Positions 1 to 9,833 of a DNA stretch of 64,000 nucleotides are shown here, piece by piece (the stretch's first letter is position 1; each line of letters starts with the position of its first letter). The DNA is from Tetrapyrgos nigripes (taxonomy: Eukaryota; Basidiomycota; Agaricomycetes; Agaricales; Campanellaceae): positions 496,001 to 560,000 of the forward strand of contig JAACJM010000007.1 in NCBI GenBank assembly GCA_013368315.1. Reading direction: 5' to 3'. A program made the position numbers and the translations under genes. Below the pieces are notes generated by a model. The model was not told the DNA's origin. It searched no databases and was given only the letters and a program-made list of their open reading frames with translations.

Positions 1-584
1 GTAGTCGTATTAGGAAAGACCGAGGACTGAGCGTCCTGAGCCTCGTCATCTGGTGGTGCGGTGTCTCGAGGAGGTCGAGTTCCCCCTGCAGCGGCGGTGG
101 CCGAATCAGGGTTTTCAGACATCCTGAGAGCAGCGTGAATAGAGTGGAAATCGATTGGGAGTGTGGGGTTGATTGAGATGGGTTCTTGGACCGCACTGGA
201 AGTGCTGTCTGTCGGAGATCTGTTGTGAGGGGAATGGGGTTCTGAGAGATGTTCAGGGGAAGGAGTCGGTGACGGGGTTGTAACCGGATTTGGATTTTCT
301 GTGGTTGGTTCCGATGGGAGTGACTCGAAGAGTGAGACTGGTTCGATACCGAGTCTCTGTTCTTCGGTTGAAAGAGGTCGATTGTTTACGGAGAGTCGGT
401 TTGGACACGGATGGTTTGTACAAAACTCCCACCGGTTTTGGTGTGAGAAGTAGCAGTCTTGTTGTCTTCGGGGGACGTGTGCGTGAGGTCGTCTAAGACA
501 AACGAGGCTGGGAGAGGCAGTACGGCTAGGGTTTTGTGAGGCTGTGCGTGATCTAGTGGTTCTTGGGATTCCGCCTTCACTCAT
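1..584 (-). CDS. gag-like polyprotein N-terminus, partial (runs off left edge)
   Basis: From the ATG at 584-582 an open frame of 194 codons runs to the window edge without a stop. It begins MSEGGIPRTTRSR, is rich in Ser, Thr, Pro and Arg, and has a low-complexity stretch of PTPSPEHLSEPHSP type. A second in-frame ATG (MSENPDSATAAAGG) lies at 122-120. Its place directly after the LTR and leader frame is where Gag is expected in an LTR element. No CCHC knuckle or pol motif is reached before the edge, so the assignment rests on position, composition and openness. Confidence 0.5.
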   Translation of the reverse strand, partial: MSEGGIPRTTRSRTASQNPSRTASPSLVCLRRPHAHVPRRQQDCYFSHQNRWEFCTNHPCPNRLSVNNRPLSTEEQRLGIEPVSLFESLPSEPTTENPNPVTTPSPTPSPEHLSEPHSPHNRSPTDSTSSAVQEPISINPTLPIDFHSIHAALRMSENPDSATAAAGGTRPPRDTAPPDDEAQDAQSSVFPNTT

Positions 585-1123
585 CCACTTGTTTCAGTTT
601 CCGAGAATAGAAGATCCCACTGTTCTCCTGAGACGTCTTCCCAAGAGATCAGTGACCTGTAGTAGTTGATTATTCTGGGAACTTGGGTTTGGAGATATTC
701 GTGGTATTCCTCCTGGCTGAACACGAAGATGTCGCTATCTTCGTAGTCGTCGTTACTGAACCAATATGGGAGGGTTGTTTCTCCTAGTTGGACGAGGAAG
801 CACGTATCCACAACTGCAACGTAGCGTGGAGAGGTGTTTTCAGGTGATAGCTTTATTCGGAGATATTCGGAGACGGTCACTTCACCTGAAATCCACGATC
901 TCTTGTTCAGTATGATCCAATGATCGTCGAATTCGATAGCGTGCTTGTATACTAATGCTTCAAGTTCTTCTCGGTAGTTTACGAAGTATTCTGATTTATT
1001 GATGGGAAAGGGATAGAACGGTGGAGGTCGGGTTTGTAGGTTGTCAATGAGGGGTTCGAAGTTAAGAGCCAGTGTGTTTGTAGAGGGTCTGGATGTGAGG
1101 TGGGTGTAAGAGAGTCTGTTCAA
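581..1123 (-). CDS. ATG-less open frame between LTR and gag-like frame
   Basis: About 180 codons are open from a TGA at the very end of the LTR to a TGA at 583-581. There is no in-frame ATG anywhere in it; the first possible near-cognate start is TTG at 1123. The composition is protein-like: aromatic and acidic residues with segments such as NYREELEALVYKHAIEF and ISWEDVSGEQWDLLF. The terminal TGA overlaps the ATG of the next frame as ATGA. This suggests coupled termination and reinitiation, a non-AUG start, or a first exon that supplies ATG by splicing. I do not recognise a domain. It could be an N-terminal Gag region or an accessory protein. Confidence 0.5.
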   Translation of the reverse strand: MNRLSYTHLTSRPSTNTLALNFEPLIDNLQTRPPPFYPFPINKSEYFVNYREELEALVYKHAIEFDDHWIILNKRSWISGEVTVSEYLRIKLSPENTSPRYVAVVDTCFLVQLGETTLPYWFSNDDYEDSDIFVFSQEEYHEYLQTQVPRIINYYRSLISWEDVSGEQWDLLFSETETSG

Positions 1124-1124
1124 G

Positions 1125-1612
1125 TGTCAAGAACGTTGTCACTTAGCGAAACCACCCAAATCACACAATGAACAAGATAGATTTGACGAGTTACAATGAG
1201 ACAATAAGAGGGGAGAATGATAGAGGAGAGGAGAGAGAGATCGAGTAGCTGACTATGCTCGACACTGCACTGTACTAAGAGCGGAGTGGAGACGAAGTGA
1301 ACAGACTAAGGAACCTAGCTACGAGATCTAAGATATATATAGAAGAGAAATGAATATGTGGGAATGTCCATGGAGTTTTGGAATCGGAGGAGATAAGGGT
1401 ATGAGTCAAGTAAGAAAATATATACGTGAGAATGTCCATGGAGATAAAGGAAACGGAGAGGTGAGTCATAGATCTATAAGACGATGATGAGAAGTAATCA
1501 GTATTTATGGGTTTATGGAAGGTGATAGAATGATGAACAGAAGTGAATAGTAGTAGAAGGGAATAGAGAGGTAAGTGAAGGAAAAGGAAGGAGACGGAGG
1601 TGATTCATGACA
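1125..1612 (-). repeat. 5' LTR of the leftmost retrotransposon
   Basis: The left edge tgtca at 1125 and the right edge tgaca at 1608-1612 form the inverted LTR termini. The inner blocks match the solo LTRs in inverse orientation: a conserved promoter-like part with a TATATA stretch near 1333 and the conserved end that includes the complement of GTGACTTGGGTGGTT. The LTR is 488 bp long. Confidence 0.85.
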
Positions 1613-2030
1613 GATAGAGAAGGTTATAGTCAAATCCGAAGGACACGAACAGTTTGATTATAGGCATGAGCTGTATCCACAGACCTCTACCTCTTTCCCT
1701 ACCTCTTCTCCATTCTCTGCATACACACCTATCTCGCCTGACGCAGAAGTAGAGTTGGTCAAGGTGCCAGAATGGGAAAAAAGGATGTGTTATGATGTGA
1801 AAGCGACCTTGAGGGCTTTTTGGGTAGATTTGGAGAAGAATGGGAAGGATGGATAATGGATTCATGAAGTTACTCTGCTGCAAAGGGGGATAGGGAGAGA
1901 GGCAAAGAAGAGTGGGTCTGGTTGATGGAGTGGATGCTGAGGGAGGCTAGTAAGCTAGTGATAAGTCATACACCTTCTCAGCCTGGACTTTGTAAGACTT
2001 GTAGATTTGCCAATATATATTATGATGCAT
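1613..2030 (+). pseudogene. FMO copy 1, C-terminal remnant
   Basis: This fragment matches the last part of the flavin monooxygenase-like genes at 38478-41117 and 57345-59495. It has the conserved tail words FGEEWEGWIMDS, YSAAKGDRERGKEEWV and LMEWMLREAS and ends like the other copies with CKTCRFANI. It is broken by frameshifts and an in-frame stop near 1867. The upstream part was separated by the LTR element at 1-1612. No FAD- or NADPH-binding motif is present in this piece, so it is identified only through its paralogues. Confidence 0.7.
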
Positions 2031-2235
2031 ATGTGGATATGCTTGCTAAAGCATTGAGAACTGCAATTTGCAAATTGTTGAACAAGTAGTTGATATGCAT
2101 AAGGCCCATAGAAACTCCAGCAGTACACTCTGGTAACGGATGATTATTGACAGTTCGATAGACTGAAAAGCTACTTACACAGGCAGAGAGTAGATGTAGG
2201 ATAACAATATGAAAGAGGTGCTATCATATTTAACG

Positions 2236-3480
2236 AAGACGTAGTGAGAACATACAGAGTATTTAGACACCCATAGGCGTTAACAGAGAATTTGGGAACA
2301 GGCGGGATGCGAGAATAGAAACAGAATCGCGAAACAGAAGCAGAATCGCAAGACGAGAAAGTCTTTGCTTTCTTTCATGGATTCGAGACTGATGGTATGG
2401 TGGAACCTAGACGAATGGTACGATACAGAATATAGGCAGAACATAGAATCATAGAACATAACGATGGAGAGCATCAAAGCTAAAGCAAACCTTCGTTAGC
2501 TTACACCAAAATCAGAGCAAATGTGCCATGTGAACAAACCAGGCTTTCTCCCCTCCCTTCCCCCTTCCCTTACCACTACCTCTGAACCCAGACCCCAACT
2601 TTATCTTCCCCCTCCCTAGCCATCACTCACCATCAACTGGAACCAGATCAGGCTCATTCTCCCTCCACCCTCCCTCCACCACCTCACATGGGTTTTTTGA
2701 GTCGATTTCGATACCCTCCTCTTATGCGTCTGACACAAGGAGGGACACATTATGGTGGAAGGAGGTCATGGGTTCCCAGGTTGCTTTGGAGATGGGGAAA
2801 CTGTGTTTTTTTGGAGGGGGTTGGGGGAAGAAATATGGGAACTGGGGGATGAGAAATTAGCATGGTGGGCATATTGCTGTGGAGTAATTATTGGGATATT
2901 CGGGGGCAGAGGCAGGAGAAAGATGGGACGTCAATGTGGATGGGTATGGATATGGATATGATGACCTGGTGGTGGGAGGCGTAGAGATAGAGGGAACGAT
3001 AGGAACAATACTCATAGACGTTTCTATGAATATGATTACAAGGATAACCAATGAATGAAAAAGCACAGGGCATGAAACAACAATGTACTCACTAGGACTT
3101 GGCCATCTCTCTACCCCCTTCCCCTTCCATATGCACATCCATACTCTCTCATATCCTCCCCTCTGCCTCACCTGTCATCAAGGTCAAACTCCGTTCATAT
3201 CCCTGATGTAGAGCGGGAGACCTAGACATATGCCAACCTCTGCAACATCTCAAGCTCCATTGTCGCATCTTGTTGAAGTTGACAGAGTTAGTTTGCTACG
3301 TCTTCGTTTGCATCTTCTGCTTGTCTTTGGGGGGAATGGTTATTTGTCGGGAGTGCGTTCAGCTAGTCATGACTAAAACTGGGCTCGGATGTCTTTTCAG
3401 CGTCAAGTTGATGAGGACATTTAGAGTTGAGATAGAGTTTAGTAACTGTAGTTGCTGGATTACTAATCGGATTTTGCACG
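2236..3480 (-). pseudogene. gene T copy 1 (unknown function), decayed
   Basis: This minus-strand segment is repeated at 41330-42677 and 59700-60885 with high identity and, more diverged, elsewhere. On the minus strand a first exon lies around 3480-3090 and ends at a GTGAGTACATTGTTG donor. A second exon reads SIVPIVPSISTPP and PYPSTLTSHLSPASAPEYPNN. A further exon includes WEPMTSFHHDVSLLVSDA in the better copies. The product would be Ser/Pro/Tyr-rich. I do not recognise a domain. It lies tail to tail with an FMO copy, as its paralogues do. Frames are interrupted, so this copy is very likely dead. Confidence 0.45.
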
Positions 3481-4115
3481 CTTGAGGCTCACTATTGCTG
3501 ATCTGCCCAGCTGCAGACTCTTCTCAGTAGGGCTGCTGCGTCTTGCCTGTCTGCTTTGACCAGTGCACAAAATAAGCTTGTATGTAAAGGAAACGATGAT
3601 GCGGTGAAAGGTAAAGCTCTTACTTACCTTCAGAACTCAAGTTTCTCACTGACCACCTCAATATCGATTTAGACAACATCGTCCTACCTTTCTCAGACAA
3701 TACATTGACTGCAATTGTTGATACCTATGCCCAAGCTAATGAGATTAGACAATGAGCTAGGAATGGTACTCATATCGATGTGCATAGTGAGTCCTGGCAC
3801 CTTTCTGCTTGTAATGCTGGTTCTAAGTACGACCATATCGTCCCAGACTGGTATCAAGAAGCTGTAGTACCAATAACAGCTGTGTTCTTCGCTCGTCTTC
3901 CAGTCTTAACCTCGCTCTCACAAATATGTGCCTTTTACTTTTCTCTCCCTTCACAAATCCTATTTTTACCTTTCAAACCCTCTCACACTCCAGCTGGAAG
4001 CCTGATTCCTACCTGGAAGGTTCGACTTCATGGACAGCCTCAGAGTTAGGCAAACTGTCTTCTCCTTCTCCACACCCAGTACCAACATCCCAATCTTCCA
4101 AGGCAACCAAATGTT
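3481..4115 (+). pseudogene. gene X copy 1, N-terminal fragment
   Basis: The segment parallels 43409-43990. Shared words are LDNIVLPFSD, NTLTAIVDTYAQANEIRQ and ARNGTHIDVH, followed by an intron-like gtgagtcctgg. Here the frame has a TGA after EIRQ where the other copy has CGG or similar. Homology to gene X stops near 4115, where FMO intron sequence begins, so this is a chimeric join. The function of gene X is unknown. Confidence 0.5.
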
Positions 4116-6157
4116 CACAGTCCTATCTTTGTCTATCTTCATGCTAATGGTCATTCTCTGTGAACAGGCTACCATCCCCGTCTTCCCCACCATTGTCTTA
4201 TCTCGAAGAATAACCAACCAACCTCATCCTGTCTTGCAGTTCGCTTCTGTCCCATTCTCTCCTGAGACACTGAGTATCTGAGGTGGTATTTGGAGGAATA
4301 CACCAATTGGTTTGGGATGAAGGGGTCTATTAGGTTTGATAAATGTGTCGCAAGCATAATGAGGAATGTAGGAAGAGATGAAAAGACAGGCAGACCCTGG
4401 AGAAGAAAAAGAGTGGAAAGTCGTCACTCGCAGTTGCCAGCAAGGGCACAGTGTACATGTCCAAACCCACACTGAATATTTTGACTTGCTCATCATCTGT
4501 AACAGGCCCTATCAACTGCCTTGGTATTGTGATTCAGAACCTCCAGGTATGTTGACGTCCTACATACTTCTACTTTTTGGGTTTCACCACCTTGTTCACC
4601 CACACCTTTGCCCTTTTGGTTTTTGGGCTCTCATTCTCTTTGAGTTTTCGTGTTCTCGCATTTTCTTTTTGTGTCTTTCTGTTCTATGTCCTCTATCCTC
4701 TGTCCTTCACTTTCCTTGTTCTCATCCTGTCTTGGCGTCTTTGTCTCTTGTGGTCTCTTGGTCTCTTTAGGTGTCTTTTGTTCTTTCTTTCTCGCCTTTC
4801 GTCTCTTTCATTTTTCATTTTCCGTCTCTCTCGTCGTTCTTTTCCCTGACACACTGTTCTTCCAACGCAGATCTTCAACAATGACAAGCAAAGTCATCCA
4901 CCTGAAAGTTTGTTCAAGTGGATACATACCTGGAATCCCAACTCCAACCTCTCCTTAACAACCTCTACCTCCAATTGTAACTCCAAATTTTCACCGAATC
5001 ACTCAAACTCCAACGATGGTAAAGGAAAAGAACTGAAAAGCGAGGCAACTGGGAGCTGGCCAACAGAAAAGAGAGGTCATGGTCTCCACATTGTCATTGT
5101 AGGCTCTGGCCTTCCGGGTCTGATATTTCAGCTGAGCTAGCAGAGAGTGTAGAGGTAGAGGAGCTAACAAGACGAATGGTGACAACACCGACCCAACTGG
5201 CACCAAACTGACACTGCGCCCAGTGTTAATACACTGAGTTGCAATGTCGGTTTCAACACAGTCAACTCTACACCCATGCATGCCAACACTGTTATGAGCT
5301 TGAAGCTGAAGTCAAAAATGGACAAACGAGGCTGTATCACCCAGTTCTCCTCCAATGGGAACAGCATTGTTTTTGAAGAGAGGTTTAACTACATCTACAT
5401 CTTCTGATGGAAAGACCACCACGACTTCTTCTACCACTGCGTCAACCAGAATCTCGATGAGTCCTTCTGATTCTGCAACGAGACCACCCAGAGCCCCACG
5501 CAGCTATCAGTATTACTATGAAACTCGATGTACCACATCTATGCCCTTGCAAGACATATCTTTCCACCTTTACCTTCACCTCCACACCCTTATACGCCCC
5601 AATCCCCTGACCAATTGTCACCACTGTTGTCGTTCATGTCAACCCCTTCTCCCCAGACTGGCTTTGGGCTGACACCACTCGTACTAGCCTTCCTAGGTCT
5701 CCTGATCAAAGTAGCCCTGTTCCATTTGCTAGAAGCTCAAGCAGAAGCTGTGGTACATGTGTTTGGATATGACCCAGCCGTTTGAGGTTATGAAAGGGCA
5801 TGGAAGGGTGTGGTGGAGAAGTATGTGGAGTTGAGAATGCGAGTTGAAGACACTGAAGTGCAACTTGGGGTTGGCGTCGACATCGATGATGTGGGGCAAG
5901 TAGGTGGTAAAGATGAAGGGTTAGAAAGGCAAGAAGTAGACGAGGACATGGAAGAACAGATAGAGAAGGTTATAGTCAAATCCTGGCATAAATCTGAAGG
6001 ACATGAACAATTTGATTATAGGGATGAGTTGTATGCGTGGGCTAACTCTGCCTCTTGCCCTACATCTTCTTCATTCTCTGCCTGCACACCTATCTTGCCT
6101 GATGTTGAAGTAGAGGCAGTCAAGGTACCAGAATGGGAAAAAAGGATGTACACATAA
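4116..6157 (+). pseudogene. FMO copy 2, lacking its first exon, decayed
   Basis: The copy starts inside an FMO intron (cttcatgctaatggtc..., compare 38710) and continues with the conserved block YLRWYLEEYTNWFGMKGSIRF near 4275-4340. A long T-rich intron follows (about 4550-4869), then the NADPH-binding region LHIVIVGSGLPG near 5080. The C-terminal part ends with VKVPEWEKRMYT at 6157. Several frameshifts and stops break it. CpG sites present in the 38-41 kb copy are often TG or CA here, for example cactgaagtg against cgtcgaagcg. The first FAD motif is missing because gene X sequence replaced it. As a family these are flavin-dependent monooxygenases. Confidence 0.65.
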
Positions 6158-6159
6158 TG

Positions 6160-8470
6160 TATATATATGCCTGCAAATGATAATCATTGAACAAAGAGTT
6201 GATCTACATACAGCCTATAGAAACTCTAGCTAGAGTATATATACTACATGGACAAGGAAATGAAGACTTCTCTGGCAACGGATGATTATCAACATTTCGA
6301 TAGGCTGCAAGGTATGTGTAAATACTTAGGCAGAGAATAGACGTAAAATAAGAATATGACGGGGCGCTACTATCACAGTATTTGGACCCTTGGTTTATGC
6401 CAAATAGAAAGACTACATGTATGTCCTGACTCAGGTCCACTAACTCTCCTCCTCTTCGACAGCAGTGTAGCATCACCAGCATCTTGGAAAAGAAATCTGC
6501 ATTTAACAGGCGCAGCCAGTCTCGTCTTCATATCCTGGTCCATATCATCATCAGGTAGACTACTATTGCATCTGAGGCTTCTTGACCTGTAACGGTACCA
6601 ACACCCAGAGTAATATACTCGTCCAAATCTCCTAATGCACCCCGGTCTGGCTCTGCACCCGCATCTGCATCAGTCTTTCTGCATCCCTTTCTGCATCCAA
6701 ATCTCTAAACTGTCTTTGTCCAACCCCATGGTTAGAACCAGGAGACTGTAAAGGAGACGAAACAGAATCCTGATCCATAACCATCTTCACAACAGATAAC
6801 AGTTCTTCATCCATCAATTTCAGTCAGTTTTTCTCTGGCTAGTACCAGTGTTAAAGGTAGTGCTGGGGTTGGGGCAGGGGCTGGGGTAGTCATTTTCATT
6901 CTTGTGTTGGTCATAGAGGTGGTGTCAGTGGTGGTAGTATTGATGGGTGTGACAGTCAGAGTAGTCGAAAGGGAACCACTAGACACATGAAAAATGGTAG
7001 AAGCATGAGAATCTGAACCAGATCCTTCAGCCATCCCTTCACTAGCACCCAAGTCGTCATTTGCTGACCCCGTAGGCACCATAGAAAGGGTGGTGAACAA
7101 AAAGGCAAAAGCATCATCCTTGAAGAGGGTACATGGTCAATTTTGTCTTCATCTTCTTGTTCTTCCTCTGCTTGTTGGTCTTGGGTCTGCTCCATGCCCA
7201 CACCACCGTCAACATCTGCACCACCTATGCCTGTACCAACATTTCCCTTATCATCGCCATCAAACAAATGCTCTGGTCTGCTCTGCAAAGCCTGTCAAAT
7301 GTTGTCCCAACCCTACTCTCAGTTTCAGACCCAAGCAAAGCCAAATATCCCTTCTTTCCCTCAGGCAACAAATCCTGCTTAAACTCGCCATGCTTGCCTG
7401 GCTTATCTTGTTTGGAAAAATAAGAAGGACGGGAGATACGAGAAGGACTACTCATATTCCTTGGCCAATCAACTACAGTGAATTGACACGGAGAAGAGGT
7501 TTGGGATCTTTCGGGGCCTTTGTTCACATCTGCTGCTGTGTCTGCTGCTGTGTCGACATCTACGTCTACATTGACACCAACATTGGCTTGGGCATCAGCA
7601 AGGCATCAGTGTTTTCTGACTGACGATGATGCTGAGTATGTTGAGGACTTTGATAAGCAGAAGCATGCATGGATATGGATGTGACGATGATGACAACAGC
7701 AAGGGCGACAAGGTGGTGGTGGGGGGGCATAGATATAGAGGGAACAATAGGAATAGGACTCATAGCTGTGTCTGGTAAACTTTGTAGAGCAATGACTGTA
7801 AAAGATCACGAATACGATGATCAGTACCAATGAAACTGAGAAAAAAAGCCAAAAAAGCGCAGGGAACGAAAGTACTCACTAGGACTGGTCCCAATCCCAG
7901 CCATCTTGTCACACCCTTCCCCTTCCATACCCACATCCATATACTCTCCCATATTATTGCCCTTTGCCCCAATTGTCATCGAGGTCAACCACCGTTCATA
8001 TCCATCTTAGACACACATATACTCCCACTCCCAACCCCATTAGGAACCCTCAACCTCTGCAACCACTCTTGTTGAAGTTGACAGAGTTGGTTTGCTACAC
8101 CTTCGTTTGCACCTTGGCATTCGTGTTTGTGTGCAGTTCTTGGGACAAGACATTTGCATCGATGTGTTTGTCAGTGTGTTCACCGTTTTCAAAGTTGTTA
8201 GGAGTGGTTTTGGATTCTGGTTTGAGGGGTAGATCTACCTATTGGACCTGCTGTAGGTCTGCTGGTTTGGGGGAAGCTGATGGGAGTTGGACAACATCAT
8301 TATGGACAGTGATTGACATGGGTTGAGATAGAGTTCCAGATTGGTCGAGGTGGCGATGTAGACATAGATCACATTGTAAGAGTGAAGAGCAAGTGGTGGA
8401 AAGAAGAGCTCTGTATAAATATAAGATGCAACATGGATGGGGTGAGATAGAGTGAGTTATATAGTCTGGA
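6160..8470 (-). pseudogene. gene T copy 2, long form, decayed
   Basis: Reading on the minus strand there is an N-terminal exon near 8330-8230 (MSITVHNDVVQLPSASPKP), then remnants of the short conserved exon ending at a GTGAGT donor near 7880. Segments shared with 45930-49290 follow: DLLPEGKKGYLALLGSETES, a LFDGDD acidic stretch and KIDHVPSSR. The tail at 7100-6630 is Thr-rich. Multiple frameshifts are visible. The length compared with copies 1, 5 and 7 suggests that those are internally shortened. Its function is unknown; it faces FMO copy 2. Confidence 0.4.
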
Positions 8471-8479
8471 TTGTGGTGA

Positions 8480-9159
8480 GGGTAGGCCAAGCACAAGGGG
8501 GTAGTGAAGGCAAAAAGCTGGGCAGCCTTCCTTCTTCTTTAGTTTCTCCTTCCCTCCAACCCCCTTTCCCCATCTTTACACCTCTTCCCCACTCTCAACT
8601 ACCACTCACCCCTTTGCTCACTCCTCAACCGGAACTAAACCAGGTTCATTCTCCCACCACCCTCATTGTGTCACAAAGAATTTTGGAATTGGAACGAGTT
8701 GATTTTGATACCTTCCCCTTGTGTGCCTGAAGGGAAGAAATATGGGGATTGGAGATGTGAAAAATGAGACGCCAATGTGGATGGGTATGAATATGGATAT
8801 GATGATGTGGTGGTGGGAGGCATAGAGATAGAGGGAACCATAAGAATAGGACTCGTAGCCGTTTCTGATCATGAATAGGATGATTAGCACAAGGGTAACC
8901 TATCCAAAAACAACAATGTACTCACTAGGACTTGACCATCTGTCTACCCCTTTCCCTTCCCCTTCCATGATGTAGAGTGGGAGACCTAGACACCCCCCAC
9001 CCCCCCAACTCCAACCCCATTAGAAAGCCTCAGCTTCTGCAACCTCTCAAGCTCTATTGTAGTGTCTCATTGAAGTTGACAGAGTTGGTTCGCTACGTCT
9101 TCATTTGCGTCCTCTGCTCGTCTTTTGGGGGGAATGGTTGTTTGTCAGGAGTGTGTTCA
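8480..9159 (-). pseudogene. gene T copy 3, left part, split by the KDZ transposon
   Basis: The sequence matches 2590-3360 and 60150-60880 in order and orientation, including the PSPSEYIVV-type exon end and the tract ctttgggggg-aatggttgtttgtc. At 9159 the match breaks exactly where the KDZ terminal repeat starts. It resumes at 25252-25395 beyond the other terminal repeat, with ttcagctagccatgac. Copies 1 and 5 therefore serve as empty-site references. Confidence 0.6.
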
Positions 9160-9223
9160 CACCAGATGCTGTAGGTCTTTTGTATAATACCCCAATACCT
9201 TATCCAGTAGGCTTTTGTAAATG
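9160..9223 (+). repeat. KDZ left terminal inverted repeat
   Basis: The inner 47 bp (9177-9223) match the complement of 25189-25235 with about four differences. Shared parts are TACCCCAATACCTTATC and TAGGCTTTTGTAAATG. The outer part shares GATGCTGTA after a small indel. The tgtgttca at 9152-9159 is the left copy of the target duplication. Confidence 0.9.
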
Positions 9224-9369
9224 GTCTGGATAGAACGGGCAGGTTCCCATCCTCACTGAGGCCCACCAGTTTTGCATAGACAGCCGAGCGTTGCTTAATT
9301 CTCGCTTACTGGCACCATGGCACCAGCCGGCTTCTCAGCAGAATGCAACCCATGATTTTCGAAACTGGT

Positions 9370-9416
9370 CAGCTTTTGTAAATGCTGATGAAGGGAGTCA
9401 GCATTTACAAAAGCTG
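9370..9416. repeat. perfect 19-bp inverted repeat, 9-nt loop
   Basis: CAGCTTTTGTAAATGCTGA at 9370-9388 is followed by a 9-nt loop and its exact complement at 9398-9416. It lies between the left terminal repeat and the 3' end of gene A and contains two copies of the dispersed motif. It could be a bidirectional terminator hairpin or a paired binding site. Confidence 0.9.
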
Positions 9417-9728
9417 GGGGTAAGCAACACACATCATTTAATTCCTATTTACAGGACATGATTTGTAAATAAAGGGAGAGCTTTTGTAAATAAGAATGCA
9501 CATTTCTAGATAAAAAGTGTAAATATCAGCAAAAAGATCGAGCATGCAGTGACATATGATAATGCAATCAAGAAGGGTTGGAGCGGGTATTGTATTTGCT
9601 TGAAGAGGGCTTGGCACCAGTGGACAAGGACGAGGCTGTCAGTTGAGCAAATGACTGGGGTTTAGCGGCAGTTGAATGGGGCTTAGCACCGGTGGACAAG
9701 GATGAGGCTGTCAGTTGAGCAGATGACT

Positions 9729-9833
9729 GGGGCTTAGCAGCAGTTGACCAGGGCTTAGCAGTTGACCAGGGCTTAGCAGTTGACCAGGGCTTAGCAGTTG
9801 ACCAGGGCTTAGCAGTTGACTGGGGCTTAGCAG
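9729..9833 (-). repeat. 18-bp minisatellite in the gene A tail
   Basis: About five tandem units of gcttagcagttgaccagg encode repeated AKPWST hexapeptides on the minus strand. Because the unit is a multiple of three, copy number can vary without shifting the frame. A longer 75-bp repeat encoding SSAQLTASSLSTGAKP lies beside it (9600-9740). Confidence 0.85.

Larger units (their letters stand above)
1..1612 (-). mobile_element. LTR retrotransposon, 5' end only (probably Ty3/gypsy-type)
   Basis: On the minus strand the element reads leftward from its 5' LTR (1612 to 1125) into an open frame without ATG (1123 to 581), then into a gag-like frame that leaves the window. The LTR has TGTCA...TGACA ends and belongs to the same family as the solo LTRs at 11161, 22694 and 29798, two of which have perfect 5-bp target duplications. 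The element interrupts an FMO copy: the host text resumes at 1613 with gatagagaaggttatagtc, which is also found near 5957 in an uninterrupted copy. No reverse transcriptase lies inside the window, so the superfamily assignment is an inference from LTR format and gene order. Confidence 0.8.

Noticed and set aside
581..1123. A conventional gene starting at 1123
   Set aside because: The start would be TTG and no ATG exists in the frame, so it is reported only as an open leader frame of the LTR element.
9177..9223. The left terminal repeat as an intergenic promoter
   Set aside because: Its complement at the other end and the host target duplication show that it is a transposon end.
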